From Thermothelomyces thermophilus ATCC 42464 (taxonomy: Eukaryota; Ascomycota; Sordariomycetes; Sordariales; Chaetomiaceae), in assembly GCF_000226095.1 (NCBI RefSeq), contig NC_016472.1:7068001-7132000 (forward strand): DNA of 64,000 nt. The letters run 5' to 3'. The notes below the pieces were generated by a model that did no database searches, was not told where the DNA came from, and saw nothing but the letters and a program-made list of their open reading frames with translations. Made by a program: the position numbers and the translations under genes. Below are positions 9,851 through 21,071 of this stretch, piece by piece (position 1 is the stretch's first letter; the number at the start of each line of letters is the position of its first letter).

Positions 9851-12082
9851 TGACCCGTTTCCTAGGTCAGTGCTAACCTCTCCGGTTGTTCGGCTGATAG
9901 CAGCTTCGTTAATCGTGCTTATTTCCATAAGCCATTAGGTGCTTACAGCTTCCTACTATTAGGTCCGTTCTACTTTCCATCGTACGTGCTATAGCTTTAT
10001 CTAAAGCTCCCGAATTCGCAATTTCTTTTCATCCACGTAATAGAGGTAGTCGTTACTCTAGCACGAGTCCTATATATCTCGTCCGGTTCCGTAGTGCCTA
10101 GGCCAGGCTCGTCTTAGAACTATTATGATGCTTTCTAGATCACGGGCTTCGATCTTCTAGAGCAATTCGGCCGCTCTATTTCCTACATCGTAGACCTATT
10201 CTATAGGGCGTAAGCTTCCGTCCTCATTTCCTTATCGGGTCAGCTAGTGATTATTTTCGAATTTGTCGTAGAAGTAGTATCGGCATTTGTATGCTATATA
10301 CTGGAACCAGGGCACTTGCGCATGTGCCTCGTGTCGAGGGTACAGTTATATAGCGTCGCCTAGGAGGCATTAGAATTCTTTCCTAAATCCTTCCCATTAT
10401 ACGTAGATCGTAGGTACTCCAGTGCTAATATAGGAGTGTTTCTTCTAGTAGCTTTCCCACGTACGCTCGTCTTTTCTACGGTTCGCGCGTATAAACTAGT
10501 ATTCTAGGTTCCGTACGTCGTTACTAAGTTACTAGCCATCAAGATACTCGGTGTAGCTATCAGGCCTATTATATATTATAGGCTATCCTCCTTTAATAGT
10601 TTCTACAATACATCAGAGTTCCCTTATTTCGTCCCTTATTCTATCGCTCTACTAGGTAAGTCAAATCAAGTGTTTATCCCATTTATATAGTTCCGTATTA
10701 AGCTAGAAAACTTCGTTATAGTATTATTCGATTCGTTCCTAGAGGAATAGAACATTAGGTCTAGGTCTTTCGATTCCTTAGGTATTAGTCGTCTACAATC
10801 TATCCCGCCTCTACATAACTATAAAACCCTACTACCTCAAGGCTAGGAGAATCGAAACTGGCGGTATATATTCTCCTACTATATCCTATTTGGCAAGACC
10901 TATCTCTAAGTTTATAGTAACTAGTTCGGAGTACGGTGCTTATTCGTCTTTACTGTTGCTATCGTGTCTAAGACTGTCCGTATCACTGCCCTTGTCTTTG
11001 TAGCTTGTAGCTGCTACTTTGGTAACGTTCTTGGTAGTTTCGTCAATGTCCGCGATTTCTTTTCTAGGGATTAGCTTTTACTCTTTCTTCGGGCTTTAGC
11101 ATTCTCGCTTATAGTATCCTTTCTTTCTATAGTTATAGTAGGTAACATTAGACTTATCTTTAGTCGTCTTCTTCTGGTCCTACTTCTACGTTACGTCTAT
11201 ATCTATAGCTCCGGGGTACGTCCCGTACAAAGTACTAACGTACGTTCGCTTTTTCTTATCATTAGCCTTGACCATAGTTCTATTCATTTGACCTCGTTTT
11301 TACTACTCTTGTATATAGAGTCGATTATCGATCTTAATAGCCTGCGTGATATATTTATCTAGAGTCTTAGGCTGATTATACTTGTATAGCTTGTCCTTAA
11401 CCTTTTCCTTTAGGCTATTATAGAACAATTGTATTAACGCCTTATTATTAAGCTAAGACTTAAGTATATCCTATCTGAACTATATGGTATAGGAGGCTGC
11501 TGACTTGGTCTGTCGGAGATTAGCAAGTCTTTCTTATATATAAATCTTCTTGTCTTTGTCGCCAAAAACTTTCCGAAGCTCTTCTTCAAAATGGTCGTAA
11601 GATCGGAAGACTGCCTATATAAACGCGTCTCGATCGTCTTCGTCTTCCTCTATGAGATAGTCATTCCACGTAGGCTTAAACTATCTAAGTGCCTTGCCCT
11701 CTAGTCTTATGGCTATATAGAGGACTTTGGCTTTGTTATCCGGAAACTTATCGTCATTAAGCCGGAAGTAAGATCGGAGGTTTGTCAGGAATCCTACAAG
11801 ATCCTCCTTAGTTCCTCCGTATTTGCCAGGTAGTTTGGTCTTAATGCGCTTCGCTTTAGCGCCCTCGAGTGCCTCGATTTTGGTGTAGGCCTTGTTAACC
11901 AACTTCTGTAAGTACTTTTCGCGGTTCTCAAGTTCCTTGATTCGAGCTTAAGCAGCCTTATCTCTCTAGTCTAACTCCTGGATCTGCTACTAGAGTTAAC
12001 TAAGCTAAGCGAGTAGCTATTCAGCCGTAACATTAGTAGCTATGTCAATGTCGAGGTCAAAGTTACCTCCGTTCTAAACTAT
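9821..12082 (-). pseudogene. Z3 gag
   Basis: From the start codon position at 12082 (ATG now ATA) to TAA at 9821-9823 it is 2262 nt, exactly the length in Z1, Z2, Z7, Z8 and Z10. Residues about 20-65 form a Gln/Lys/Glu-rich coiled coil. A capsid-like part (open stretch 11681-11902) contains KLPGKYGGTKEDLVGFLTNL. A CX2CX4HX4C zinc knuckle lies near 11094-11146 (residues about 313-327), with Cys now Tyr at some positions. About 425 residues follow the knuckle before the stop, which is unusual. It packages element RNA in a cytoplasmic particle (family knowledge). Confidence 0.85.
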
Positions 12083-12096
12083 AATAGAACAAAGGG

Positions 12097-12107
12097 AGTA
12101 GTAATAA
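12097..12107 (-). promoter_or_regulatory. Z3 self-priming site
   Basis: AGTAGTAATAA lies two bases inside the 5' LTR. It pairs, allowing RIP transitions, with the box inside the same LTR at 12281-12291 (TTGTTACTACT). No TGG-initiated tRNA primer site is present. Confidence 0.65.
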
Positions 12108-12109
12108 CG

Positions 12110-12543
12110 TGTGACGAACCTAACTCAGACTTCTTCTAAAAGGGTCCAGACGGAGGTAGATTAAGCGTGATAAGTAGGCAGGTCGTCTAAGGGATTTGGT
12201 GAAGCCAAAGGGTTTACAATAACACTAGAGTTGTCTCTTATAGTAATTAGCAATACTTGGTGTAAGTACTGTGATTATAATTGTTACTACTAGTAAACTC
12301 CTAGAGTCTACTAGAACGAGTGACTAGCTATCTAATATACTTGTCTGGTTTCCTTATTCCTAAGTGTTCTCCCCTAGATTTCGATCGTATGATCGCTGCT
12401 ATGATCCTTCGATTATTGTTTGAGTGCTTGCCTTGATCGAAGTGCGATTACTACGATCACTTCCTGATTGGTCCTTAGGTCTTGCGGTTCCTAATTAGTT
12501 CCGTGTGCCTTGTCAGGTCGCCTTATGCGGTCGAATCGTGACA
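12110..12543 (-). repeat. 5' LTR of Z3, U3 type B
   Basis: It begins TGTGACGAACCTAAC and ends GAATCGTGACA, 434 bp like its partner. The U3 (about 12345-12543) holds repeated GATC boxes between about 12390 and 12455. In element orientation a TATA-poor segment separates U3 from the shared R-U5 half. Confidence 0.92.
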
Positions 12544-12548
12544 TCTGC

Positions 12549-13150
12549 CTGCTACTATCTGTCTCTTACAGTAGATCTGTAGGATATGCCTTTCCCTAAG
12601 CATCGTCTGCTCACGATCCTTGTACGCTCCCTATCTCACTAGTCGAATACGACTCTATTTAGGGTCGTAGGTAGCTACTATTCTTCTAGCTAATATCTAG
12701 GTCGTAATCTTCATGCTATAGTAATCCTAATATCATGTCTTTGTTATTACCTATGTCTACGATACTAAATATAACTACTATAGTTTTCTTTACTATAGTG
12801 ATATCGATTGGTTTAGTCTCCTTATATACCTATTATATTGGAAATAGCCCTTTGACTATACTATACTTCCGCTTCATTCTCTAGGGTATCCGTAGCTGAT
12901 TTACAAGCGTCGGTAAAATTAGGTTTATCTCTGCTCTACTGTCTACTAGTACGAGCATTTCGTGCTATTTCTATTATGCTATTATCTATAATCGCTTATC
13001 TTATTGCCGTCATCCAAAGATTGTAGCGATTTCCTATGTTTCTACCGGGAGGTCTTGATATAGTGGTCTCTTACGCCAGTTTCTCCTATACTACGCTACC
13101 ACCTGCTACTACGTAGGCGTTAATGGTTTCTAGGCCCTTCGAAGGGCCCT
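12549..13150 (-). pseudogene. Z2 pol, 5' part: protease
   Basis: This is the piece of Z2 pol upstream of the Z3 insertion. Read on the minus strand it contains the protease region with ...LVLVDS..EMNLI.P (about 12940-12975), then the linker broken at the TCTGC duplication. The first pol codons overlap the end of gag in the -1 frame around a perfect-looking palindrome GGCCCTTCGAAGGGCC (about 13132-13147). Stops replace Gln codons. Confidence 0.82.
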
Positions 13151-15381
13151 GACCTGTTTCCCAGGTTAGTGCTAACCTCTTCGGTTGTTTAGCTAATAGT
13201 AGCTTCATCGATCGTGCTTATTTCTATAAGCCATTGAGTGCTTACGGCTTCCTATCATTAGGTCCGTTCTGCTTTTCATCGTACGTATTCTAGCTTCATC
13301 TAAAGCTCCTAGATCCGCGATTTCTTTTCGTCCGTGTGGTAAAGGCAGTCATTACTCTAGTACAAGTCCTATATATCTCGTCCTATTTCACAGTACCTAG
13401 GCTAGGCTCGTTTTAGTACTACCGTGATGCCTTCTAGATCGTAGGCTTCGATCTTCTAGAGCAATTCGGCTGCTCTGTTTCCTACATTATAGACCTATTC
13501 TATAGGGCAGAGGCTTCCGTCCTCATTTCCTTGTCAGGTCGGCTAGTAATTACTTTCGAATTTGTCGCGAAAGTAGTATCGGCATTCGTATGCCATATAC
13601 TAGAACTAGGGCACTTGTGTATATGCCTCGTATTGTAGGTGTAGTTATGTGGCGTTGCCTAGAAGGTATTAGAACTCTTTTCTAAATCCTTCCTACTATA
13701 TATAGGCCGTAGGTACTCTAATACTAAGGTAGGAGTATTTCTTCTAGTAGTTTTCCTACGTACGTTCGTCTTTCCCGCAGTTCGCACGTATAAACTAGTA
13801 CTTAGGGTTCCGTATATCATAGCTAAGTTACTAATCATCAAAATGCTTAGCATAGCTATCAGGCCTATCGTACATCATAGGCTATTCCCCTTTGATAGTT
13901 TCCACGATACGTTAGAGTTCCCTTATCTCGTCCCTCATTCTATCGCTCTACTAGGTAAGTCGAATCAAGCGTTTATCCTATTCGCGTAGTTCCGTGTTAA
14001 GCTAGAAAACTTTGTTACGGTACCATTCGATTCGTTCTTAGAGGAAGAGAACATTAGGTCTAAGTCTTTCGATTCCTTAGGTATCGGTTATCTACGATCT
14101 ATCCTGCCTCTACGTGACTATGAAACCCTACTATCTTAAGGCTAAGAGAATCGAAATTAGTAGTATATACTCTCTTGCTATGTCCCATTTGGCAAGACCT
14201 GTCTCTAGGTCTACTGTGACCAGTTCAGAGTACGGTGCTTGTTCGTCTTTACTATTGCTGTCATGTCTGAGACTGTCCGTGTCGCTGTCCCTATCTTTGT
14301 AGCTCATGGCCGCTATTTTGATAATATCCTTAGTAGTTTTGTTAATAGCTGTAATTTCCTTTCTAGGGACTGGTTTCTAGTCCTTCTTCGGGCTCTGGTA
14401 TTCTCGTTTATAATGCCCTTTCTTTCTATAGTTATAGTAGGTAACGTTAGACTTATCTTTAGCTGTCTTTTTCTTATCCTACTTCTATGCTACGTCTATA
14501 TCTATAGCTCTAGGGTATATCCTATACGAGGTACTAACATATACTCACTTTTTCTTGTCGTTAGCCTTAATTATAGTTCCGTTTATTTGTCCTTGTTTCT
14601 ACTACTCTCGTATATAGAGTTAATTATTAATTCTAATAGCCTGTATAATGTATTCGTCTAGGGTCTCAGGCCGATCGTACTTATATAGGTCGTCTTTAAC
14701 CTTTTCCTTTAAGCCATTATAGAATAGTTACATTAACGCCTCGTCGTTAAGCTAAGACTTAAATATGTCCTGTCTGAACTATATAGTATAGGAAGCTACT
14801 GACTTAGTCTGTCGGAGATTAGCGAGTCTTTCTTATATATAAATTTTCTCGTCTTTATCGCCGAAAACCTTCCGAAGCTCTTCTTCGAAATAGTTATAAG
14901 ATCGGAAGACTGCCTATGTAAATGCGTCTCGGTCGTCTTCGTCTTCCTCAGTGAGATAGTCATTCTATATAGGCTCGAACTATCTAAATACCTTGCCCTC
15001 TAGTCTCGTGGCTACGTAGAGAACTTTAGCTTTATCGTCTAGAAACTTATCGTTATTAAGCTAGAAGTAGGATCAGAGGTTTATTAGGAATCCTACGAGA
15101 TCCTCCTTAGTTCCCCTATATTTGCTAGGTAGTTCGATCTTGATACGGCTTGCTTTGGCAGTCTTAAGCGCTTCGATTTTGGCGTAGGCCTTGTTAACTA
15201 GTTTCTACGAGTACTTTTCGCCGTTCTCAAGTTCCTTAATTCGGGCTTAAGTAACCTTATCTCTCTGGTCCAACTCCTAGATCCGCTGCTAGAGTTAACC
15301 AAGCTAGGCAAGCAGCTGTTCGGCCGTAACGTTAGTAGCTATGTCGATGTCGAGGTTAAGGTTACCTCCGTTCTGAACCAT
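13120..15381 (-). pseudogene. Z2 gag
   Basis: ATG is intact at 15381-15379 and TAA is at 13120-13122, giving 2262 nt. The N-terminus reads MVQNGGN then a coiled coil rich in Gln, Leu and Lys. The zinc knuckle lies near 14395-14445. The long C-terminal extension carries a charged segment and a few Cys/His (about 13560-13660) before the stop. RIP stops occur at Gln codons. The plus-strand hydrophobic ORF at 14239-14661 is only its antisense shadow. It lies next to the priming site at 15396-15406, as a first gene should. Confidence 0.86.
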
Positions 15382-15395
15382 AATAGAACAAAGGG

Positions 15396-15406
15396 AGTAG
15401 TAATAA
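15396..15406 (-). promoter_or_regulatory. Z2 self-priming site
   Basis: AGTAGTAATAA, two bases inside the 5' LTR, is complementary to TTGTTACCACT at 15581-15591 in that LTR when two RIP transitions are allowed. Confidence 0.65.
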
Positions 15407-15408
15407 CG

Positions 15409-15856
15409 TATAACAAACCTAGCTTAGACTTCTTCTAAAAGGGTTCAGACGAAGGTAGATTGGGTAGGACAGGCAGGCAGGTCGTCTAAGGGATTTGGTG
15501 AAGCTAAAGGGTTTATAATAACACTTAGAGTTGTCTCTTATAGTAATCCGCAATACTTGGTATAAGTACTGTGATTGTAATTGTTACCACTGGTGAACTC
15601 CTAGAGTCTACTATAACGAGTGACTGGCTAGCTATATATATATAATTATCTATCCTTCTTTAATAGTTATCACTAGTACCATTTCTCCTTTTACTCTGTA
15701 ATTCCGCGTTGTCGACGGTAATATGTTATTATTACTAGTGAAGACCTTAGTCTTGGCAGTGATAATCTTCTAATTGGTCCGTCAAGTGATTGGCTGTCGG
15801 AATGTCCTACGTCCTGGCTGTAGCCTGCCGGGCCGTCCATGTGCTTATCCGTGACA
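15409..15856 (-). repeat. 5' LTR of Z2, U3 type A
   Basis: TATAACAAACC to CCGTGACA, 448 bp. The following TGCTA (15857-15861) is the right copy of the Z2 target duplication, and the broken Z1 pol resumes directly after it. Confidence 0.93.
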
Positions 15857-15861
15857 TGCTA

Positions 15862-16610
15862 GCGATTTCTCCTGTCTTAACCTACTACTCTAGTTATAGT
15901 GCTCTACATTCGTCAATAGAGAGAACAGCTATCGGCGGTTTAGCTCGTTCTTCTTATTATAACGTCGGTATTATTATACCGCTTCTTCCAGAGTCTATAG
16001 TAGTCTGCCTACTATTATTCGTCTTTTGTAGTAGATCTATAGAATATGCCTTCCCTTAAGTATCGTCTACTCGCGATCCTTGTATACTCCCTATCTTACT
16101 AGTCGAATATAACTCTATTTAGGGTCGTAAGTAGCTACCATTCTTCTAGCTAATATCTAGGTTATAATCTTTATACTATAGTAACCCTAATATTATATCT
16201 TTATCGTTACCTATATCTATAATACTAAATATAACTACTATAGTCTTCCCTACTATAGTAATATCGATCGGTTTAGTCTCCTTATATACTTATTACGTTA
16301 GAAATAGCCCTTTAACTATACTATACTTCCGCTTTATTCTCTAGGGTATCTATAGCTAATTTATAAGCATTGGCAAAATTAGGTTTATCTCTGCTCTACT
16401 ATCTACTAGTACAAGCATTTTATACTATCTCTATTGTGCTATTATCTATAGTCGCTTGTCTTGCTGCCGTCGTCTAAAGATTACAGTGATTTTCTATGTT
16501 TCTGCCGGGAGGTCTCGATATAGTAGTCTCTTATGCTAGTTCCTCCTATATTATGCTACTACTTACCGCTATATAGGCATTAATAGTTTTTAGGCCCCTC
16601 GAAAGGCCCT
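15862..16610 (-). pseudogene. Z1 pol, protease part
   Basis: It is the minus-strand protease and linker of Z1, continuing from 256 across the Z2 insertion. The protease core gives LVLVDS...I.LI (about 16395-16430) with several stops. It overlaps the end of gag in another frame near the shared GC-rich palindrome (about 16590-16608, weakened by RIP). Confidence 0.8.
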
Positions 16611-18841
16611 AACCTGTTTCCTAGGTTAATGCTAACCTCTTTAGTTATTCGGCTAATAGCGGCTTCGTCAATCGTACTTATTTCCGTAAGCTATCAAGTA
16701 CTTGTAACTTCCTACCATTAGGTCCGTTCTACTTTTTATTATACGTACTATAGCTTCATCTGAAGTTCCTAGATCCGCGATTTCTTTTCGTCTACGTAGT
16801 AAAGGTAATTGTTACTCTAGCACGAGTCCTATATATCTTGTCCTATTCTGCAGTGCCTAGGCTAAGCTCGTTTTAGAACTATCGTAATGCCTTCTAGATC
16901 GCGGGCTTCAATCTTCTAGAGTAATTTGGCTGCTCTATTTTCTATATTATGGATCTATTCCACAGGGCAGAGGCTCCTATCCTCATTTCCTTGTCAGGTT
17001 AGCTAGTAATTGTTTTTAAATTTGTTATAAAAGTAGTATCGGCATTTGTATACCACGTACTAGAACTAGGGCACTTGTATATATACCTCGTATTAAGGGT
17101 ATAGTCGTATAGCGTTACCTAGGAGGTATTAGAACTCTTTTCCAAATCCTTCCTACTATATATAGACTATAGATACTCCAATACTAAGGTAGGAGTATTT
17201 CTTCTAATAGCTTTCCTATATACGCTTATCTTTTCCGCAGTTCGTATATATAAACTAGTACTTAGGGTTCCGTACGTCGTAGCTAAGTTACTAGTCGTCA
17301 AAATACTTAGCATGGCTATCGGGCCTATTATATATCACAGACCGTTCCCCTCTAATGGTTTCTACGATACGTTAGAGTTCCCTTATCTCGTCCCTTATCT
17401 TATCGCTCTACTAGGCAAGTCGAATTAGGCGTCTATCCCGTTTATATAGTTCTATATTAAGCTAGAAAACTTCGTTATAATACTATTCGATTTGTTCCTA
17501 GAGGAATAGAACATTAGGTCCGGGTCTTTTGATTCCTTAGGTATCGGTTATCTACAATCTATCCTACCTCTATATAACTATAAAACCCCATTGCCTTAAG
17601 GCTAGGAGAATCGAAATTAGTAGTATATACTCCCTTACTATATCCTATTTAGCAAGACCTATCTCTAGGTCTATAGTAACTAGTTCGGAGTACGGTGCTT
17701 ATTCGTCTCTACCGTCGCTATCATGTCCAAGACTATCTATATTACTATCCCTATCTTTATAGCTTGTAGCTACTACTTCGATAATATCCTTAGTAGTTTC
17801 GTCGATAACCGTAATTTCCTTTCTAGGGACTATTTTCTACTCTTTCTTTAGGCTTTGGCATTCTCGTTTATAATGTCCTTTCTTTCTATAGTTATAGTAG
17901 GTAACATTGGACTTGTCTTTGGTTATCTTCTTTTGGTCCTGCTTCTATGCTACGTCTATATCTATAGCTCTAGGATACGTCCTATACAAGGTGCTAACGT
18001 ATATCTGTTTTTTCTTGTCGTTAGCCTTAACTATAGTTCCATTTATCTGACCTTATTTCTGCTACTCTTATATATAGAGTCGATTATCGATCTTAATAGC
18101 CTATATAATATATTTATTTAGGGTCTTAGGCCGGTCGTACTTATATAGCTTATCTTTAACCTTTTCCTTTAAGCTATTATAGAATAGTTATATTAATGCC
18201 TTATTATTAAGCTAAGACTTAAGCATATCCTATTTAAACTATATAGTATAAGAGGCTACTAACTTAGTCTGTCAGAGATTAGCAAGTCTTTCTTATATAT
18301 AAATCTTCTTGTCTTTGTCGCTAAAAACCTTCTAAAGCTCTTCTTTAAAACGGTCGTAGGATCGAAAGACTGCCTATATAAACGTATCTTGGTTGTCTTT
18401 GTCTTCCTTAGTAAGATAGTCATTCTATATAGGCTCGAATTATCTAAGTACCTTACCCTCTAGTCTTATAGCTATATAGAGGACTTTGGCTTTATTATCT
18501 AGAAACTTGTTGTTATTAAGCCAGAAGTAGGATCGGAGGTTTGTTAGGAATCCTATAAGATCTTCCTTAGTTCCTCTATATTTGCTAGGTAGTTCGATCT
18601 TAATATGGCTCGCTTTAGTACCTTCGAGTGCCTTGATTTTGGCATAGGCCTCGTTAACTAGCTTCTATAAGTGCTTTTCGCCGTTCTCGAGTTCCTTAAT
18701 CCGAGCTTAAGCAACCTTATCTTTCTGGTCTAACTCCTAGATCCGTTGCTAGAGTTAACCAAGCTAGGCAAGCAGCTATTTAGCCGTAACGTTAGTAGCT
18801 ATATTAATATCGAGGTCAAAATTACCTCCGTTCTGAGCTAT
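16580..18841 (-). pseudogene. Z1 gag
   Basis: From the start position at 18841 (now ATA) to TAA at 16580-16582 it is 2262 nt, the family length, with no net indel. It has the N-terminal coiled coil, the zinc knuckle near 17880-17930 and the long C-terminal extension. It is more heavily mutated than Z2 or Z3 gag, with many TAG/TAA codons. The plus-strand ORF at 17855-18121 is a shadow. Confidence 0.84.
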
Positions 18842-18855
18842 AACAGAATAAAGGG

Positions 18856-18866
18856 AGTAATAGCAA
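18856..18866 (-). promoter_or_regulatory. Z1 self-priming site, C-type box
   Basis: AGTAATAGCAA pairs with TTACTATTACT at 19046-19056 in its LTR (one transition). It belongs to the second sequence version of the box, also seen in Z8, Z9 and Z11. Confidence 0.68.
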
Positions 18867-18868
18867 TA

Positions 18869-19325
18869 TATAACAAACCTAACTTAGACTTCTTCTAAAA
18901 GGGTTTAGACGGAGGTGAATTAAGCGGGACAAGTATATAGGTCGTCTAAGGGATTTGGTAAAGCTAAAGGGTTTATAATAATACTAGAGTTATCTCCTAT
19001 AGTAGTTAGCGATGCTTAGTATAAGTACTATAATTGTAGGTTAGGTTACTATTACTAGTAAACTTTTAGAGTCTACTATAACGAGTGATTATTTACATGT
19101 ATATATACTTCTGTTAGTTGCTTATGGTCCCCTTCTAGCCTGCCCTAGGATTGCCTTTGGTAGCTGGCTATCCTCTACTATCTTTCCCTTTTGGCAATTG
19201 TTTGCCTATAGTAGCCCGCGCTCCCTAGCGATCCTGTATTAGCCTCGCTCCGTGCCCTTCTTAATTAGTAGCTCGTTTAGCCTGCTACGCCCTACTAGGT
19301 CGCGGTATATAGTTAGCTCGTGACA
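18869..19325 (-). repeat. 5' LTR of Z1, U3 type D
   Basis: TATAACAAACC to GCTCGTGACA, 457 bp. The U3 (about 19090-19325) differs from types A, B, C and E, while the R region carries the C-type priming box followed by an AACCTAACCTAC-like tract. Type D U3 with A-type R occurs in Z5, so U3 and R assort separately. Confidence 0.88.
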
Positions 19326-20592
19326 ATATTATATCTTTATCGTTACCTATATCTATAATACTAAATATAACTACTATAGTCTTCCCTACTATAGTGATAT
19401 CAATCGATTTAGTCTCCTTATATACCTATTATATCGGAAATAGCCCCTTGACTATACTATACTTCCGCTTCATTCTCTAAGGTATCTATAGCTAATTTAT
19501 AAGTGTCGGCGAAATTAGGTTTATCTCTGCTTTACTATCTACTAGTACAAATATTTCGTGCTATTTCTATTATACTATTATCTACAATCGCTTATCTTAC
19601 CGCCGTCGTCTAGAGATTATAGCGATTTTCCATATTTCTGCTAGGAGGTCTCGATATAGTGGTCTCTTACGCCAGTTCCTCCTATACTACGCTACCACCC
19701 GCCACTACACGGGCGTTAATAGCTTCTAGGCCCCTCTAAGGGCCCTAACCCGTTTCCCAGGTTAGTGCTAACCTCTTTAGTTATTCGGCTAATAGCGGCT
19801 TCGTCGATCGTGCTTATTTCTATAAGCCATTAAGTACTTACGGCTTCCCACTATTAGGTCTATTCCGCTTTCTATCATACGTGCTATAGCTTTATCTAAA
19901 GCTCCCGAATTTGCAATTTCTTTTCGTCTATATAATAGAGGCAATTATTACTCTAGCACGAGTCCTATATATCTCGTCTAGTTCTATAGTACCTAGGCTA
20001 GGCTTGTCTTAGAACTATTGTAATGCCTTCTAGATTACAGGCTTCGATCTTCTAGAGCAATTCGGCTGCTCTGTTTCTTACATTGTAGACCTATTCTATA
20101 GGGCGTAAGCTTCTATCCTCATTTCCTTGTCGGGTTAGCTAGTAATTATTTTCGAATTTATTATAGAAGTAGTATTAGTATTTATATACTATACACTAGA
20201 ACTAGGGCACTTGTATATATACCTTGTATCGAGGGTATAGTCATATAGCGTTGCCTAGGAAGTATTAGAATTCTTTTCTAAATCCTTCCCGTTATATATA
20301 GACTATAGGTACTCTAGTGCTAATATAGGAGTATTTCTTCTAGTAGCTTTCCTATATATACTCGTCTTTTCTACAGTTCGCGTATATAAACTAGTATTCT
20401 AAGTTCCGTATATCGTTATTAAGTTACTAGCCGTCAAGATACTCGGTATAGCTATTAGGCCTATTATATATCACAAGCTATTCTCCTTTAATAGTTTCTA
20501 TAATACATTAGAGTTCCCTTATTTTGTCCCTTATTTTATCGCTCTACTAGGCAAGTCAAATCAAGCGTCTATCCCGTTCGCATAGTTCTATA
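19326..20592 (-). pseudogene. Z4 fragment: protease and Gag C-terminal extension
   Basis: This is an internal piece of a minus-strand Z element. Its Gag stop TAA lies at 19716-19718, with pol overlapping upstream on the minus strand, and the protease core lies near 19545-19575. The left end is set by Z1 and the right end by the LTR of Z5 at 20593. The rest of Z4 is not found on the far side of Z5, so it was lost or moved by rearrangement. Confidence 0.8.
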
Positions 20593-21044
20593 TATCACGA
20601 GCCAACCATATACCACGACCCGGTAGGGCATAGAAGGCTAAATGAGCCACCAATCAAGAAGGGCACGAAGCGAGGCTGACATAGGATCGCTAGAGAGCGC
20701 GGGCTACTATAGGCGAACGATTGCCAAAACGGGAAAGATAGCAGAGGATAGCTAGCTACCAAAGGCGATCCAAGGGCAGGATAGAAAGGGACTATAAGCG
20801 ATCGGCAGAAGTATATATACATGTAAATAGTCACTCGTTATAGTAAACTCTAGGAGTTTACTAGTAGTAACAATTATAATCACAGTACTTATACTAAGCA
20901 TTGCTAATTACTATAAGAGACAACTCTAGTGTTATTATAAACCCTTTGGCTTTACCAAATCCCTTAGACGACCTACCTACTTGTCCCGCCTAATCTACCT
21001 CCGTCTAGACCCTTTTAGAAGAAGTCTAAGTTAGGTTCGTCACA
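20593..21044 (+). repeat. 5' LTR of Z5, U3 type D
   Basis: TATCACGAGCC to GGTTCGTCACA. The U3 is homologous to 19090-19325. A TATA-like run (about 20810-20820) and the box AGTAGTAACAA (20863-20873) lie in the shared half. A chance minus-strand ORF (20595-20834) falls in U3. Confidence 0.9.
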
Positions 21045-21046
21045 CG

Positions 21047-21057
21047 TTGTTACCACT
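21047..21057 (+). promoter_or_regulatory. Z5 self-priming site
   Basis: TTGTTACCACT, two bases after the 5' LTR, is the exact complement of AGTGGTAACAA as preserved in the solo LTR (1666-1676) and in the Z5 3' LTR (27928-27938). Its own 5' LTR has one RIP change. Confidence 0.72.
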
Positions 21058-21071
21058 CCCTTTGTTCTGTT

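Larger units (their letters stand above)
4985..12543 (-). mobile_element. Z3: full-length 7.56-kb gypsy chromovirus, LTR type B
   Basis: Two 434-bp LTRs (4985-5418, 12110-12543) are flanked by TCTGC at 4980-4984 and 12544-12548. The empty site is visible in other copies ('gtagtctgcctacc', for example near 9250 inside Z3 itself). It sits within the protease-RT linker of Z2 in the same orientation. Nothing interrupts it, so it is the best reference for element layout. Its opposite-strand ORF differs from the other subfamilies and appears intron-free. Confidence 0.95.
257..15856 (-). mobile_element. Z2: full-length gypsy chromovirus, split by Z3 and a solo LTR
   Basis: Two 448-bp type A LTRs (257-704 and 15409-15856) are flanked by the 5-bp duplication TGCTA (252-256 and 15857-15861). 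Removing Z3 and the solo LTR with their duplications leaves about 7.58 kb, the same size as the uninterrupted copies. Minus-strand order is 5' LTR, self-priming site, gag, protease, RT, RNase H, integrase, chromodomain, the opposite-strand ORF, purine tract, 3' LTR. It inserted into the protease-RT linker of Z1. All genes carry RIP stops, so it is not autonomous. Confidence 0.92.
15857..19325 (-). mobile_element. Z1: 5' half of a gypsy chromovirus
   Basis: This holds the Z1 5' LTR (type D), priming site, gag and protease, ending where Z2 inserted. The piece at 46-256 continues it. After the LTR at 19325 the sequence ATATT... continues an older Z copy (Z4) within its protease region; undamaged copies read 'ccctaatattatatctttatcg', so Z1 inserted there. 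Its 3' half lies left of the window. Confidence 0.88.

Noticed and set aside
14239-14661. Recurring hydrophobic ORFs (also 17855-18121, 21792-22211, 39497-39787, 52270-52692, 54340-54606, 63542-63808) that look like a membrane protein family
   Set aside because: They lie exactly antisense to the Lys/Glu-rich zinc-knuckle part of gag in every copy. The hydrophobic look comes from reading charged codons backwards, and there is no consistent start or end.
20595-20834. Minus-strand ORF of 79 codons
   Set aside because: It lies wholly in a type D U3 and is not kept in the other type D LTR.
21045-21070. tRNA-type primer binding site after the 5' LTR
   Set aside because: No TGG start appears in the first 25 bases of any copy; the self-priming match explains the region better.
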